Below, one piece after another: positions 45,042 to 56,089 of a stretch of DNA of 64,000 bases (within the stretch, counting starts at the first letter, position 1; each line of letters opens with the position of its first letter). Both the position numbers and the translations under genes were made by a program. This stretch comes from Rosenbergiella australiborealis (GTDB taxonomy: Bacteria; Pseudomonadota; Gammaproteobacteria; Enterobacterales; Enterobacteriaceae): contig NZ_JABBFO010000009.1 in assembly GCF_018494035.1 (NCBI RefSeq), forward strand, positions 1 to 64,000. Reading direction: 5' to 3'. Under the pieces are notes generated by a model. That model was not told the origin of the DNA and ran no database searches. It saw only the letters and a list, made by a program, of their open reading frames with translations.

Positions 45042-46676
45042 ATGAAGTTACTCCTCAAATTGCTGCTCTCATTAATATTACTTTTCCTCATCCTCATCAG
45101 TTTAGGTTATGGCATATTACGCAGCCAATGGGGAATCGCCGCAGCGTGTCGCTGGATAAGTGATGCAACGGCTTATCACCTCTCTATTGAGCGTTTTACA
45201 CATAGTTGGTCGCACCCGTTAACCTTTGAACTGGATAACATGACGTTTGGTGAAGATGGTCAACCGGCACTACTGATTACGGATAAATTATCCTTTTCAC
45301 TCACCGCCCGTCAGCTACTAACACCCTCTCATTTTGACCAAATTACCATCAAGCAAGGTAGCCTAGTACTTAGTAATTTAACCCCTGAAGCGACACTGCC
45401 ATTTAGTGCAGATCGCTTAGAGCTTCAGGCGGTTAAACTATTAAACCCTTATCCCACAAACTGTTTATCAGCGAAGAAGATTGATGGTGTAGTAATCCCT
45501 TGGCAACCTAGCCAGCAAGCAGTACTAGGAAAAAAATTCACCTTTAATTTTTCTGCCGAGAACGTTCACGTCGGTGGCCGCCAATTTGATAAACTCATTG
45601 CTCAAGGGGATAAAGACCACCAGATTCTCACTATCCATCACCTATCTGGGGCCGTCGACCGAGGGACATTTGAAGGGCAGCTCGAACGTTCGGCAGAAGG
45701 CGTGTGGCAAATACCCTACCTAGCGCTGGATAATATACGCTTTCAAACTGAAAAGCCTTTAGTGGATATCATTACCCAACAATTATCCACTGATGTCACG
45801 ATTAAACAACTACGCGTCAACCATCTCAGTATTGTCGGGCCAGACTGGGTAATTAATGACCTTTCAGCCGAAGGGATAAATCTCAGAAATAGTACACCGC
45901 CTGAAGGAAAACTATCATTAAATGCAGGAAGCCTTATTCTGGGTACCGAAGAGTGGTCACAGCCCCATCTCTCGCTTACGGGAAGCGGCGGGAATCTGCA
46001 CATTGATCGCTTTACAGCCGGATGGGCAAAAGGAACAGTCTCTGCTGAAGGTGAATGGCAGGAAAAAGAGCGCCACTTACTGCTAAATCAACTTGTCTTT
46101 AGCAACATTCATTATGTCTTACCCTCGGCGTGGCAGGCATTTTTGCAAGAAAAATTACCCTCTTTTATCGATACGATTACTCTCAATACATTACGTGTAG
46201 ATAATGGGTTACTGATTGATATCACACCAGACTTCCCTTTTCAGATGACGGCGACCCATATTACCGGCAATCATTTACAAATTGCCCAACATCACCAATG
46301 GGGTATCTGGCGCGGTGATGCTGAATACTACGCCGCAACCACAACCTTCAATCGCCAAGATGTTAGAGCGCTATGGTTTAAGATTAAGGCAAACAGTGAT
46401 AGCCTCAAACTTCAAGAAATCAAGGCATTAATCGGTGATGGGCCAGTCATTGGCGATGTAGACATTGCCCAATCTTCGCCACGATCTTTCTCTCTCTCAT
46501 TACGCGGTGAAAAAGTCCCCTACTCCGCATTCAATCATTGGTTTTGGCAACACCCTCTTCAAGGAACCGGCAATTTCGACCTTAAACTAGAAGGAAATTT
46601 CTCTTTGGCAGATGGCGTAAGATCGGCGCAAGGAACCTTTACTACCCCGTCTTTTACGCAAAAAAAAGTGCCTTAA
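45042..46676 (+). CDS. yicH: AsmA-family protein YicH
   Basis: AsmA-family proteins are inner-membrane-anchored periplasmic proteins implicated in lipid transport or outer-membrane homeostasis; the role of YicH itself is not well defined. The 544-aa protein has one N-terminal membrane helix (about 4-24) followed by a large periplasmic beta-rich region with the early segment FELDNMTFGEDGQPALL. E. coli YicH is 569 aa, so the C-terminus is shorter here. It lies 113 bp after xanP, in conserved order, and is convergent with fabY, at the second synteny junction. Confidence 0.85.
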   Translation: MKLLLKLLLSLILLFLILISLGYGILRSQWGIAAACRWISDATAYHLSIERFTHSWSHPLTFELDNMTFGEDGQPALLITDKLSFSLTARQLLTPSHFDQITIKQGSLVLSNLTPEATLPFSADRLELQAVKLLNPYPTNCLSAKKIDGVVIPWQPSQQAVLGKKFTFNFSAENVHVGGRQFDKLIAQGDKDHQILTIHHLSGAVDRGTFEGQLERSAEGVWQIPYLALDNIRFQTEKPLVDIITQQLSTDVTIKQLRVNHLSIVGPDWVINDLSAEGINLRNSTPPEGKLSLNAGSLILGTEEWSQPHLSLTGSGGNLHIDRFTAGWAKGTVSAEGEWQEKERHLLLNQLVFSNIHYVLPSAWQAFLQEKLPSFIDTITLNTLRVDNGLLIDITPDFPFQMTATHITGNHLQIAQHHQWGIWRGDAEYYAATTTFNRQDVRALWFKIKANSDSLKLQEIKALIGDGPVIGDVDIAQSSPRSFSLSLRGEKVPYSAFNHWFWQHPLQGTGNFDLKLEGNFSLADGVRSAQGTFTTPSFTQKKVP

Positions 46677-46686
46677 TACGGTAAGT

Positions 46687-46715
46687 CATGGCGCGAGATA
46701 CAAATTCGCGCCATG
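46687..46715. terminator. Hairpin between convergent yicH and fabY
   Basis: CATGGCGCGA (46687-46696) pairs with TCGCGCCATG (46706-46715), a perfect 10-bp stem with a 9-nt loop. There is no T-run on either side. Confidence 0.55.
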
Positions 46716-46727
46716 CATCTTCGGGGG

Positions 46728-47669
46728 TTAACCTGAAGCTGAACCGCCCTCTTCTAACGGCTTTTCAGCTTGCGCAGGAAGAACAAGATAGACACCTTGG
46801 AAAACGGCGCCTTGGTGATGCTCATCGCTTAACGTCACATCAAGGCTGACACGCGCCTTACGGCCACATGCAAGGCGATCAAGATCCCCTTTTAATGACC
46901 CCAAATCTGCACTGGCAGTAGGTCGGCCTTGTAAGGGCTGGCTATAGCGAATATGGGCATCGGCAAGTACAATGGTTCCACCCAATTTGCGCTCTCTGAG
47001 CAGTAACCAAATCAGTCCCCAGCCGGTTAACGTGGCAAGGGAGAATTGGCTTCCTGCAAATAAGGTATGATGCGGATTTTGATTACCCGTTTCTGGCATA
47101 GTTGTCATAAACTTCTGACCCGTGTATTGCTGGATGCGCACACCCATTTTTTCACTTAACGGGATATGCTGATACCATGCCTGTTGCAGTTGCCCACACC
47201 AATCGGCACGATGCAAAATATCATCCATTGATGCCATCGGTTTAATCATCAAAAAATGGCGAATACGTGTAGAGCGGGATGTGGTGACTCGGCCTTGATT
47301 GACATACCCAAGCTGGGCAAAAAACTCGACGGCATCCTCCCGTGCGCTACAGGTCACTCGCTTAACCCCTTCTTGTCGCGCAACAGACTCTAATGTCATG
47401 ATTAATAATCGGCCGAGCCCTTTTCCCCTTAGCTCTGGCGATACCGCAAGAAAACGAATAGAAGCCTCGTTATCGCCACTAATAGACAAACGGCCAACAC
47501 CGACCACTCGATTATTATTATCAACCAACATTTGGTGATGTGCGGTAGTATCCCACGCATCCTGTTCGGAGCCGGGCGGCTGATTTAGCGGTTTACGTAA
47601 CATCTCCCAACGGAACTGAAAATACTCGGCTAAATCTCTGGCAGTTTGTGGAACGCGTAACTGGTACAT
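46728..47669 (-). CDS. fabY: Fatty acid synthesis initiation protein FabY
   Basis: FabY (E. coli YiiD) can prime fatty acid synthesis when FabH is missing, using acetyl/malonyl-ACP. The 313-aa protein has an N-terminal GNAT acetyltransferase domain ([19 protein letters not shown] near residue 75) and a C-terminal hotdog-fold thioesterase-like domain with [31 protein letters not shown]. coli has about 15 extra residues at the N-terminus; the ATG used here gives MYQLRVPQ, which aligns inside that protein. It is followed 14 bp away by dtd upstream in transcription. Confidence 0.9.
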   Translation of the reverse strand: MYQLRVPQTARDLAEYFQFRWEMLRKPLNQPPGSEQDAWDTTAHHQMLVDNNNRVVGVGRLSISGDNEASIRFLAVSPELRGKGLGRLLIMTLESVARQEGVKRVTCSAREDAVEFFAQLGYVNQGRVTTSRSTRIRHFLMIKPMASMDDILHRADWCGQLQQAWYQHIPLSEKMGVRIQQYTGQKFMTTMPETGNQNPHHTLFAGSQFSLATLTGWGLIWLLLRERKLGGTIVLADAHIRYSQPLQGRPTASADLGSLKGDLDRLACGRKARVSLDVTLSDEHHQGAVFQGVYLVLPAQAEKPLEEGGSASG

Positions 47670-47683
47670 GCTTTACTTCTCCC

Positions 47684-48121
47684 TCAACATTGTAACCAAA
47701 AGGTCACTGGCCCATCATTGGTCAAGGTGACTTTCATATCCGCAGCAAATTGCCCATTTTCAGTTTTTATTCCGAGCTGACGACAATAGTCGCTAAAAAA
47801 GTAGTAAAGCTCGCGGGCAGTGTCAGGATCTGCGCCTTTTGAAAACGAAGGGCGCATTCCTTTTTGTGTCTCTGCAGCAAGGGTAAACTGCGATACCACC
47901 AGTAATTCGCCCGCTACTTGCTGAAGATTGAGGTTCATTTTCCCTTGTTCATCGCTAAATACCCGGTAGTTGACGACTTTTTCAGCCAACTTAATTGCCG
48001 TTGCCGTGTTGTCCTCTTTTTCTATACCGAGAAGCACCAATAACCCTGCGTCAATCTTACCGACTTGGTGGTTGTCCACCGTTACGTGAGCTGCCGAAAC
48101 CCGTTGAATTAATGCAATCAT
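47684..48121 (-). CDS. dtd: D-aminoacyl-tRNA deacylase
   Basis: Dtd cleaves D-amino acids from mischarged tRNA. The 145-aa product has the E. coli length and both cross-subunit active-site motifs: SQFTLAA near residue 78 and the Gly-cisPro GPVTFWLQ at the C-terminus. Its ATG overlaps the yihY stop by 4 bp, so yihY-dtd-fabY form a tight series. Confidence 0.96.
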   Translation of the reverse strand: MIALIQRVSAAHVTVDNHQVGKIDAGLLVLLGIEKEDNTATAIKLAEKVVNYRVFSDEQGKMNLNLQQVAGELLVVSQFTLAAETQKGMRPSFSKGADPDTARELYYFFSDYCRQLGIKTENGQFAADMKVTLTNDGPVTFWLQC

Positions 48122-48975
48122 GAAATATCCGCTTCTTGTTGACGCTGATGGCGAAGTTTACGGTAATGCTCCAAGGAGACAGTAATTTCCGCCCCTAATA
48201 ACACAATACACCACGTCCAATAGACCCACAGAAAGAGCATAGGGATGACGGCAAGAACACCGTAAATAAGCTGATAGGCCGGGAACATCGTGACATAGAG
48301 CGTAAAAACTTTTTTACCCATCTCAAATAAAATGCCCGCGACCAATGCCCCGATTAGGGCATCTTTTCCCGCCACATTACAAGTAGGTACGACACTGAAA
48401 AGTAACCAAAATCCCAGCCACGATAGCAGCAATGGAAAGCTACGTAGAACGAGTTGGATCACTTCACTGATACCAGGCATGTTCAGCCATTGAGGAGAAA
48501 GCAGGTAGGAGCTCAACGCAATACTTGCACCGGCTAATAAAGGACCAAGAGTCAGAATCATCCAGTAAACCGCAAAAGAAAAAACTAATGGCCGCTTACG
48601 TGAACTGCGCCAAATACTATTGAGTGCGCTATCAATCGAGAACATCAATAATAATGACGTGACAATCAGGCCAATTGCCCCAAACACGGTCATTCTATGC
48701 ACATTCACCACAAAATGGTCGATGTACTCTTCAATAACACTGCCCGTCGTTGGAACAAAGTTTTGAAAAATAAAATGGCGGATCTCGCTACTCACATCCT
48801 TAAAGACGGGAAATGCGGAGAAAATGGCAAAAATTACCGTCACAAACGGTACCAACCCCAATAGTGAAACAAAGGTAAGGTTACCCGCTTGTACTGTCAT
48901 ATTGTCATCGTTAATCCGCCGCCATAGCACTCCTAACCACCGAAAAAAGGAACGTGCCCTTAATTTAACCCGCAT
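48118..48975 (-). CDS. yihY: Inner membrane protein YihY (UPF0761)
   Basis: This is a six-helix inner-membrane protein of the YihY/BrkB family, without an agreed function (it is not RNase BN, as once thought). The product from ATG 48975 is 285 aa (E. coli 290); GTG 48978 one codon earlier is also possible. [24 protein letters not shown] near residue 32 and the motif [20 protein letters not shown] near the end are characteristic. It overlaps dtd by 4 bp and follows yihX by 15 bp. Confidence 0.92.
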   Translation of the reverse strand: MRVKLRARSFFRWLGVLWRRINDDNMTVQAGNLTFVSLLGLVPFVTVIFAIFSAFPVFKDVSSEIRHFIFQNFVPTTGSVIEEYIDHFVVNVHRMTVFGAIGLIVTSLLLMFSIDSALNSIWRSSRKRPLVFSFAVYWMILTLGPLLAGASIALSSYLLSPQWLNMPGISEVIQLVLRSFPLLLSWLGFWLLFSVVPTCNVAGKDALIGALVAGILFEMGKKVFTLYVTMFPAYQLIYGVLAVIPMLFLWVYWTWCIVLLGAEITVSLEHYRKLRHQRQQEADIS

Positions 48976-48990
48976 CACTGATCAGTTTCC

Positions 48991-49596
48991 CTACGCAAAA
49001 TAACTCGCACCTTGGATGGCAGCCTCCAGACCTTCAACATCTTGGTACAGATAGGTATGAATACCTAGTTGAGCGGCTGCCTCAATATTTTCTAAAAGAT
49101 CGTCGACAAAAAAAGCCTGTTCAGGCGCAACACCCTCTTCAGTCAAGACATGATGAAAAATCGCCGTGTCCGGTTTACGTAACCCAATACGGTGAGAAAA
49201 GTAACAATGGTCAGCGATAGCTAATAAATCCGGATATTGGTGTGCTAAAAACTCCGTATGGATCTGATTGGTGTTGGAAAGTAGTACAACACGGTGACCT
49301 TCAGCCCGTAACTGCTTAATCACGGTCAGTACAGGTTGATTGATACCGATAAAAATAGCCTGCCAGCCACTCACAAATTGAGGATAGCTGAGGTTGACCT
49401 CTAACTCCTCGCACAATGCTTCGGCAAATTGCTCATCCGAGATTTCCCCCCTTTCATGGCGCTCAACCTGCGGTCCAAACTGAAAGTGTTGTTGAACATG
49501 AGCAAGGGGAGACCCACTCAAATTACTCCAGACACCTAGCGCACGGGTGAAATCGAGATTGACGATAACGTTTCCTAAATCGAAAATATAAAGCAT
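48991..49596 (-). CDS. yihX: HAD-like sugar phosphatase YihX (alpha-D-glucose-1-phosphatase)
   Basis: YihX in E. coli releases glucose from alpha-glucose 1-phosphate. The 201-aa protein has the HAD nucleophile Asp6 in FDLGNVIV, the motif II VVLLSNT, the lysine in LRKPD and the motif III FFVDDLLEN. It heads the yihX-yihY-dtd-fabY run on the minus strand. Confidence 0.92.
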   Translation of the reverse strand: MLYIFDLGNVIVNLDFTRALGVWSNLSGSPLAHVQQHFQFGPQVERHERGEISDEQFAEALCEELEVNLSYPQFVSGWQAIFIGINQPVLTVIKQLRAEGHRVVLLSNTNQIHTEFLAHQYPDLLAIADHCYFSHRIGLRKPDTAIFHHVLTEEGVAPEQAFFVDDLLENIEAAAQLGIHTYLYQDVEGLEAAIQGASYFA

Positions 49597-49724
49597 GGCG
49601 TTTCTCCCGTAAGTTCTACTTCCCTACACTATAAAGCTGACCCTCTAATTGTACCAATTGAGATTAAGAAAAATTACTTAGGTTTCTATTACCGTGTACC
49701 GTGGTAACCATGCTGTGCTTGAGG

Positions 49725-49757
49725 TAAAAAAAAACCTGAACCAAAAGGTTCAGGTTT
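49725..49757 (-). terminator. Rho-independent terminator of typA
   Basis: On the minus strand AAACCTGAACC (49757-49747) pairs with GGTTCAGGTTT (49742-49732), an 11-bp stem with a TTTT loop, then runs into a T-tract (to 49725). Confidence 0.92.
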
Positions 49758-49781
49758 AGCTTAATGCTCAGTGACTGAGAA

Positions 49782-51605
49782 TTAAGACTCTTTACCACCA
49801 CGCGATGCACGTTTACGGTCATTTTCAGTCAAATGACGCTTACGGATACGTACTGATGAAGGGGTTACTTCCACTAATTCGTCATCATCGATGAACTCAA
49901 GCGCTTGCTCAAGGGTCATTTTGATTGCTGGAACCAGCGTTGTCGCTTCATCAGTCCCTGACGCACGCATGTTAGTCAGTTTCTTACCGGTTAAGCAGTT
50001 TACAGTCAGGTCGTTAGAACGTGAGTGAATACCGATGATTTGGCCTTCATACACTTCCGCACCGTGACCGAGGAATAACTTACCGCGGTCTTGCAGGCTG
50101 TACAGTGCAAACGCAACCGCTTTACCTTGACCGTTAGAAATTAACACGCCATTTTGACGTTGGCCGACTTCACCTGGACGTACGTCGTCGTAGTGACTGA
50201 AGGTTGAGTACAGTAAGCCTGTACCTGAAGTCATGGTCATGAATTCGTTACGGAAACCGATTAATCCACGGCTTGGAATCACGTAGTCTAAACGTACGCG
50301 TCCTTTACCATCTGGATCCATGTTTTTCATGTCACCTTTACGCTCACCCATCGCTTGCATCACAGAACCTTGGTGCTGTTCTTCAATATCAAGGGTTACG
50401 TTCTCGAAAGGCTCTTGCTTACGGCCATCAATTTGACGGAAGATAACTTTAGGACGAGACACTGCCATCTCGAAACCTTCGCGACGCATATTTTCGATCA
50501 GGACAGATAGGTGAAGTTCACCACGTCCTGAAACGCGGAAAGCATCTGCATCTTCAGTTTCTTCAACGCGTAATGCAACGTTGTGTACCAGCTCTTTCTT
50601 CAGGCGGTCAAGGATTTGACGTGAAGTTACGTACTTACCTTCTTTACCACAGAAAGGAGAGGTGTTAACACAGAAGAACATGGTAACTGTTGGCTCATCG
50701 ACGCTTAGTGCAGGGAGCGCTTCAACTTTCTGAGTATCACAGATTGTGTCAGAAATGTTTAGCTCACCTAAACCCGTGATCGCGATGATATCACCCGCTT
50801 CAGCCAGATCAGACTCGATACGTTCTAAACCTAAGTGGCCCAGTACTTTACCGACTTTACCGTTGCGTGTTTTACCTTCGCTATCGATAATCGTAACCTG
50901 TTGGTTAGGCTTGATTTTACCGCGTTTAATACGGCCGATACCGATGACACCTAAGTAGTTGTTGTAGTCCAGTTGCGAAATCTGCATTTGCAGCGCGCCA
51001 TCTTGGTCAACTTGAGGTGCTTGAACATGTTTCACGATCGCTTCATACAGTGGCGTCATATCTTCAGCCATATCTGCATGGTCATTGCCCGCGATCCCTT
51101 GGATGGCAGAAGCATAAATGATCGGGAAATCTAATTGTTCGTCGCTAGCGTCTAAATTTACGAACAGGTCGAAGACTTGGTCAACAACCCAGTCAGGGCG
51201 CGCACCTGGACGGTCAATTTTGTTGATCACAACGATTGGCTTCAACCCGTGGGCGAATGCTTTTTTCGTTACGAAGCGAGTCTGTGGCATAGGACCATCG
51301 ATCGCATCAACGACCAACAATACTGAATCGACCATAGACATAACACGTTCAACTTCACCACCGAAGTCGGCGTGTCCCGGGGTATCAACGATGTTGATAC
51401 GGTAATCATTCCACTTAATAGCGGTGTTTTTTGCGAGGATAGTAATTCCACGCTCTTTCTCCAGGTCGTTGGAGTCCATCACGCGCTCAGTCGCTTCAGT
51501 ACGCTCGTCAAAGGTACCGGACTGTTGTAAAAGTTTGTCGACTAGGGTGGTTTTTCCATGGTCAACGTGCGCGATGATGGCGATGTTACGCAATTTTTCG
51601 ATCAC
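49782..51605 (-). CDS. typA: Ribosome-associated GTPase TypA/BipA
   Basis: TypA is a translational GTPase that aids 50S assembly at low temperature and affects stress and virulence. The 607-aa protein has the E. coli length, G1 AHVDHGKT at 12-19, G3 DTPGHAD, G4 NKIDRPGA, and C-terminal domains ending in [16 protein letters not shown]. It is divergent from glnA across 445 bp, as in E. coli, and ends in a strong terminator. Confidence 0.98.
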   Translation of the reverse strand: MIEKLRNIAIIAHVDHGKTTLVDKLLQQSGTFDERTEATERVMDSNDLEKERGITILAKNTAIKWNDYRINIVDTPGHADFGGEVERVMSMVDSVLLVVDAIDGPMPQTRFVTKKAFAHGLKPIVVINKIDRPGARPDWVVDQVFDLFVNLDASDEQLDFPIIYASAIQGIAGNDHADMAEDMTPLYEAIVKHVQAPQVDQDGALQMQISQLDYNNYLGVIGIGRIKRGKIKPNQQVTIIDSEGKTRNGKVGKVLGHLGLERIESDLAEAGDIIAITGLGELNISDTICDTQKVEALPALSVDEPTVTMFFCVNTSPFCGKEGKYVTSRQILDRLKKELVHNVALRVEETEDADAFRVSGRGELHLSVLIENMRREGFEMAVSRPKVIFRQIDGRKQEPFENVTLDIEEQHQGSVMQAMGERKGDMKNMDPDGKGRVRLDYVIPSRGLIGFRNEFMTMTSGTGLLYSTFSHYDDVRPGEVGQRQNGVLISNGQGKAVAFALYSLQDRGKLFLGHGAEVYEGQIIGIHSRSNDLTVNCLTGKKLTNMRASGTDEATTLVPAIKMTLEQALEFIDDDELVEVTPSSVRIRKRHLTENDRKRASRGGKES

Positions 51606-51773
51606 AGCTTTGCCTCAGGCATTAGAAATAGCGCGCTATTGTACACGGATTAGGCGAAAGACTGAACACGATCACACGATTCACAGCCACTTTATACGGT
51701 TTTTTTTTCGTATCACTATTTTTACATTTATTTTGTGCATTTCTAGTGCAATATGAGCATGATTTCGCCGCAA

Positions 51774-51823
51774 TGCACCAAATAAGATCATAAATATTGA
51801 ATAGTACGCACATAAATAGTGCA
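51774..51823 (+). promoter_or_regulatory. NtrC enhancer sites upstream of glnA
   Basis: Site 2 has GCAC (51808-51811), seven bases and GTGC (51819-51822), the full NtrC palindrome core. Site 1 has TGCACC (51774-51779) but a degraded right half (GATC at 51786-51789 instead of GTGC). The centres are about 33 bp apart and lie roughly 110 and 143 bp before the sigma-54 start, like the strong E. coli glnAp2 enhancers at -108 and -140. Confidence 0.65.
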
Positions 51824-51898
51824 ATGCTACATTACGTCGCAGAAGCAATAATGAGCTGAAGACGCTACTGCTGTGCTTTCTCTCGTTTATTTAAAAGT

Positions 51899-51914
51899 TG
51901 GCACGCTTTTCGCT
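51899..51914 (+). promoter_or_regulatory. Sigma-54 promoter glnAp2
   Basis: TGGCACGCTTTTCGCT contains the -24 GG and -12 GC with exactly 10 bp between, and the TGGCAC/TCGC boxes match E. coli glnAp2. The predicted start is near 51926. The remaining 445-bp typA-glnA gap holds the NtrC sites and the promoter of typA. Confidence 0.88.
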
Positions 51915-52050
51915 TTAAGATAAATAAGCGAAAACGATAGCTAAAAACGTTTTTAGGCGCTTGCCGGATAACGGGTCAGAGGGGAGAGCCCTCATAAGCA
52001 TAGTGCTTCCCGCATCCCCCTACGACAATAGAGCTTTCAGGAGAGTAGAT

Positions 52051-53460
52051 ATGTCCGTTGAACACGTTCTTTCGTTGATGAACGAACATGAAGTCAAGTT
52101 TGTTGATCTACGCTTTACAGACAGTAAAGGTAAAGAACAGCACGTTACCATTCCTGCACATCAGGTAAATGAAGACTTCTTTGAAGAAGGCAAAATGTTC
52201 GATGGCTCATCCATCGGTGGCTGGAAAGGTATTAACGAATCCGACATGGTACTGATGCCTGACGTTACCACCGCCGTGCTTGATCCTTTCTTTGAAGACC
52301 CTACTCTAATTATTCGTTGTGATATTCTTGAGCCAGGTACACTGCAAGGCTATGATCGTGACCCACGTTCAATCGCTAAACGTGCAGAAGATTTCCTACG
52401 CAGCTCAGGTATTGCAGACACCGTTCTTTTTGGACCAGAACCAGAATTCTTCTTATTTGATGATATTCGTTTTGGCTCATCAACCTCAGGATCACACGTT
52501 GCTATTGATGATATTGAAGCGGCGTGGAACACAGGTAAAGAGTACGAAGGCGGCAACAAAGGCCACCGTCCAGGTTTAAAAGGTGGTTATTTCCCAGTTC
52601 CTCCTGTCGACTCAGCACAAGATATCCGTTCAGCCATGTGTTTAACCATGGAGCAAATGGGCTTAGTTGTTGAAGCTCATCACCATGAAGTCGCGACCGC
52701 AGGTCAAAACGAAGTGGCGACTCGCTTTAACACTATGGTGAAAAAAGCGGATGAAATTCAGATCTATAAATATGTCGTACATAACGTTGCACACGTTTTC
52801 GGTAAAACGGCGACCTTTATGCCAAAACCAATGTTTGGCGATAATGGTTCAGGTATGCACTGCCATATGTCGCTCTCTAAAGACGGCAATAACCTGTTCG
52901 CAGGCGATAAATACGGCGGCCTTTCAGATATTGCCCTGTACTACATCGGCGGTATCATCAAGCATGCTAAAGCGCTTAACGCATTAACTAACCCAACGAC
53001 TAACTCCTACAAGCGTTTAGTCCCAGGTTATGAAGCACCTGTTATGTTGGCTTACTCAGCGCGTAACCGCTCTGCCTCAATCCGTATCCCAGTGGTAGCT
53101 AGCCCGAAAGCACGTCGTATCGAAGCGCGCTTCCCTGACCCAGCGGCTAACCCATACTTAGCTTTCGCCGCGCTACTCATGGCTGGCCTTGATGGTGTGA
53201 TTAATAAAATCCATCCTGGCGATGCAATGGACAAAAACCTCTACGATCTGCCTCCAGAAGAAGATGCAGAGATTCCAAAAGTAGCAGGTTCTTTAGAAGA
53301 AGCGCTTAATGCACTGAACGAAGACCGCGAATTCTTAACCCGTGGTGGTGTATTTACCGACGATACTATCGACGCGTACATCGAATTACGTAAAGCAGAA
53401 AGTGAACGTGTTCGTATGACGCCACACCCGGTTGAATTTGAACTTTACTACAGCGTTTAA
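52051..53460 (+). CDS. glnA: Glutamine synthetase
   Basis: GlnA makes glutamine from glutamate and ammonia with ATP. From ATG 52051 it is 469 aa as in E. coli, with FDGSSIGGW near residue 51, [16 protein letters not shown], the ATP region [13 protein letters not shown], and the adenylylation loop NLYDLPPEE with the modified Tyr at about 398. GGAGAG sits about 8 nt upstream; a frame extended to 51961 would run through the 5' leader and is rejected. It is transcribed from a sigma-54 promoter with NtrC sites and followed by a terminator before glnLG. Confidence 0.98.
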   Translation: MSVEHVLSLMNEHEVKFVDLRFTDSKGKEQHVTIPAHQVNEDFFEEGKMFDGSSIGGWKGINESDMVLMPDVTTAVLDPFFEDPTLIIRCDILEPGTLQGYDRDPRSIAKRAEDFLRSSGIADTVLFGPEPEFFLFDDIRFGSSTSGSHVAIDDIEAAWNTGKEYEGGNKGHRPGLKGGYFPVPPVDSAQDIRSAMCLTMEQMGLVVEAHHHEVATAGQNEVATRFNTMVKKADEIQIYKYVVHNVAHVFGKTATFMPKPMFGDNGSGMHCHMSLSKDGNNLFAGDKYGGLSDIALYYIGGIIKHAKALNALTNPTTNSYKRLVPGYEAPVMLAYSARNRSASIRIPVVASPKARRIEARFPDPAANPYLAFAALLMAGLDGVINKIHPGDAMDKNLYDLPPEEDAEIPKVAGSLEEALNALNEDREFLTRGGVFTDDTIDAYIELRKAESERVRMTPHPVEFELYYSV

Positions 53461-53492
53461 TTTTCGCTTGTAGTCTGTTGCCGTGAAGTCTT

Positions 53493-53517
53493 AGCCCATC
53501 TTCGGATGGGCTTTTTT
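53493..53517 (+). terminator. Terminator after glnA
   Basis: AGCCCATC, tetraloop TTCG, GATGGGCT (53493-53512) and a T-run to 53517. In E. coli such a terminator lets only part of the transcript go on into glnLG. Confidence 0.92.
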
Positions 53518-53579
53518 CTCAATACTAGTAAGCAATGGTTACGCGAATAACTCGGGGCCCCCTATTCTGGAGAGATGTA

Positions 53580-54629
53580 ATGCTTAGCAATACCGCCTCA
53601 GATGCCGTGCAGATCCTTAATTCAATGATCAACTGTGTCTTAGTGGTCGACCATGAATTAGTGATTCATTATGCCAATCCCGCGGCGCAGCAATTACTTG
53701 CCCAAAGTTCTCGTAAACTCTTCGGAACCCCACTTCCAGAACTCACTGGTTATTTTTCCCTGAATGTCGACGTGATGCATGAAAGCCTAAGCGTTGGACA
53801 AGGCTTTACCGATAGCGAAGTCACCCTCGTTGTCGACGGACGTGCGCATACCCTCGCACTTACCGCCCAGCCCTTACCTGATCAACAGATCCTACTTGAG
53901 ATGGCACCGATGGATAATCAACGCCGTCTCAGCCAAGAGCAGCTACAACACGCCCAACAGATTGCTGCACGCGACCTCGTTCGGGGACTCGCGCATGAAA
54001 TTAAAAATCCCTTAGGCGGGTTACGCGGGGCTGCACAACTACTCTCTAAAGCCTTACCTGATCCTGCCTTGAAAGAATATACCAACGTCATTATCGAACA
54101 GGCAGATCGGCTTAGAAATCTCGTTGACCGCTTGTTGGGACCACAGCAACCGGGAATGCATGTTATGCAAAATATCCATCAGGTTGCTGAGCGTGTCGTA
54201 AAACTCGTGTCGATGGAGTTGCCCGATAATGTCACCTTAGTACGCGACTACGATCCAAGCCTACCCGAACTACAGCATGATCCAGACCAAATCGAGCAAG
54301 TATTGCTCAACATGGTAAACAATGCGTTGCAGGCGTTAGGAAGTGAAGGCGGAACCATCACTCTGCGTACCCGAACCGCCTTCCAACTGACACTGCACGG
54401 CAATCGGTATCGCCTCGTCGCACAAATCGATATTGAAGACGACGGCCCAGGTATCCCGACACATTTGCACGATACGCTCTTTTACCCGATGGTCAGTGGT
54501 CGCGAAAATGGAACGGGGTTGGGTCTTTCTATCGCGCGCAGCTTAATTGACCAACACTCCGGTAAAATCGACTTTAAGAGTTGGCCAGGTCATACCGAAT
54601 TTTCAATTTTTCTCCCTATACGCCAGTGA
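53580..54629 (+). CDS. glnL: Nitrogen sensor histidine kinase NtrB
   Basis: NtrB phosphorylates or dephosphorylates NtrC according to the PII protein. From ATG 53580 it is 349 aa, as in E. coli, with a PAS domain (about 8-115), phosphorylated His139 in [12 protein letters not shown], the N box [13 protein letters not shown] and the G boxes DDGPGIP and [15 protein letters not shown] lies 6 nt before the start. glnG begins 7 bp after its stop. Confidence 0.97.
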   Translation: MLSNTASDAVQILNSMINCVLVVDHELVIHYANPAAQQLLAQSSRKLFGTPLPELTGYFSLNVDVMHESLSVGQGFTDSEVTLVVDGRAHTLALTAQPLPDQQILLEMAPMDNQRRLSQEQLQHAQQIAARDLVRGLAHEIKNPLGGLRGAAQLLSKALPDPALKEYTNVIIEQADRLRNLVDRLLGPQQPGMHVMQNIHQVAERVVKLVSMELPDNVTLVRDYDPSLPELQHDPDQIEQVLLNMVNNALQALGSEGGTITLRTRTAFQLTLHGNRYRLVAQIDIEDDGPGIPTHLHDTLFYPMVSGRENGTGLGLSIARSLIDQHSGKIDFKSWPGHTEFSIFLPIRQ

Positions 54630-54636
54630 GGTTTCT

Positions 54637-56052
54637 ATGCAACAAGGGATAGTTTGGATCGTCGATGACGATAGTTCCATCCGCTGGGTGCTTGAACGCG
54701 CACTGACAGGAGCAGGCTTAGTCTGCACAGCCTTTGAAAGTAGTCATGATGTACTTGATGCGTTGGCAACGAAAACTCCAGACGTTTTACTGTCCGATAT
54801 TCGTATGCCTGGTATGGATGGATTAGGGTTACTAAAACAAATTAAAAAACGCCACCCTATGCTTCCGGTCATCATTATGACCGCTCATTCCGATCTTGAT
54901 GCGGCAGTCAGCGCTTATCAGCAAGGTGCCTTCGACTACCTGCCAAAACCTTTCGATATTGACGAAGCCGTCGCGCTTACTGAACGCGCGATTAGCCATT
55001 ACCAAGAACAACAGCAACCGCGTCATCAACAAGAAGATGGCCCGACTACCGATATTATCGGTGAAGCACCTGCCATGCAGGATGTCTTTAGGATTATTGG
55101 TCGGCTATCACGCTCCTCTATCAGTGTCTTAATTAATGGTGAATCAGGTACCGGTAAAGAGCTGGTGGCCCATGCCTTACATCGCCATAGCCCGCGTGTG
55201 AAAGCGCCGTTTATCGCCCTAAATATGGCTGCGATTCCCAAAGATTTAATCGAGTCAGAACTCTTTGGTCATGAAAAAGGCGCTTTTACCGGTGCTGGAC
55301 AAGTACGACAAGGCCGCTTTGAGCAAGCCGATGGCGGTACATTATTTCTAGATGAAATTGGTGATATGCCATTAGACGTACAGACCCGTCTACTGCGTGT
55401 ATTAGCCGATGGTCAATTTTACCGTGTTGGGGGCTATGCGCCGGTAAAAGTGGATGTCAGAATTATTGCGGCAACTCACCAAAATCTTGAACTGCGCGTA
55501 CAAGAAGGTAAATTTCGCGAAGACTTATTCCACCGGCTCAATGTAATTCGTATACATCTCCCGCCATTGCGTGAACGCCGCGAAGATATCCCGCGCTTAG
55601 CCAACTATTTTCTTCAAACCGCGGCGAGAGAATTAGGGGTGGAAACCAAAATTCTGCATAACGATACTATCGGTGCTTTAACACATATGGCTTGGCCCGG
55701 TAATGTGCGGCAATTAGAAAATACTTGCCGCTGGTTAACGGTCATGGCTGCCGGTCAAGAGGTATTACTGCAGGACTTACCTCCAGAACTTTTTGATATC
55801 ACCGTACCTAATGAGGCACCCTCCACCAGCCATGTTCCCGATAGCTGGTCAGGACTATTAGCACAGTGGGCGGAACGCGCGCTACGATCGGGCCATCAAG
55901 ATTTACTGTCTGAGGCTCAACCTGAAATGGAGCGTGTACTATTAACCACCGCGCTACAACATACTCGAGGCCATAAACAAGAGGCTGCACGCTTATTGGG
56001 CTGGGGACGTAACACACTGACCCGTAAACTCAAAGAACTTGGTATGGAGTAA
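54637..56052 (+). CDS. glnG: Nitrogen response regulator NtrC
   Basis: NtrC activates sigma-54 promoters under nitrogen limitation. From ATG 54637 the protein is 471 aa (E. coli 469): receiver domain with phosphoacceptor Asp54 in [15 protein letters not shown]+ domain with Walker A GESGTGKE at 168-175 and the sigma-54-contacting GAFTGA at 215-220, and a Fis-type helix-turn-helix at about 445-468. GTGAGG is placed 6 nt upstream. A shared terminator with hemN follows. Confidence 0.98.
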   Translation: MQQGIVWIVDDDSSIRWVLERALTGAGLVCTAFESSHDVLDALATKTPDVLLSDIRMPGMDGLGLLKQIKKRHPMLPVIIMTAHSDLDAAVSAYQQGAFDYLPKPFDIDEAVALTERAISHYQEQQQPRHQQEDGPTTDIIGEAPAMQDVFRIIGRLSRSSISVLINGESGTGKELVAHALHRHSPRVKAPFIALNMAAIPKDLIESELFGHEKGAFTGAGQVRQGRFEQADGGTLFLDEIGDMPLDVQTRLLRVLADGQFYRVGGYAPVKVDVRIIAATHQNLELRVQEGKFREDLFHRLNVIRIHLPPLRERREDIPRLANYFLQTAARELGVETKILHNDTIGALTHMAWPGNVRQLENTCRWLTVMAAGQEVLLQDLPPELFDITVPNEAPSTSHVPDSWSGLLAQWAERALRSGHQDLLSEAQPEMERVLLTTALQHTRGHKQEAARLLGWGRNTLTRKLKELGME

Positions 56053-56058
56053 CCTCCT

Positions 56059-56089
56059 AATAGGGCCTAAATCCCTTAGGCCCTATTTT
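56059..56089. terminator. Bidirectional terminator between glnG and hemN
   Basis: AATAGGGCCTAA (56059-56070) pairs perfectly with TTAGGCCCTATT (56076-56087) around a 5-nt loop and ends TTTT on the plus strand. Confidence 0.88.

Noticed and set aside
51961-52050. N-terminal extension of GlnA
   Set aside because: GlnA starts at the ATG at 52051 with GGAGAG upstream; the extension is untranslated leader downstream of the sigma-54 promoter.
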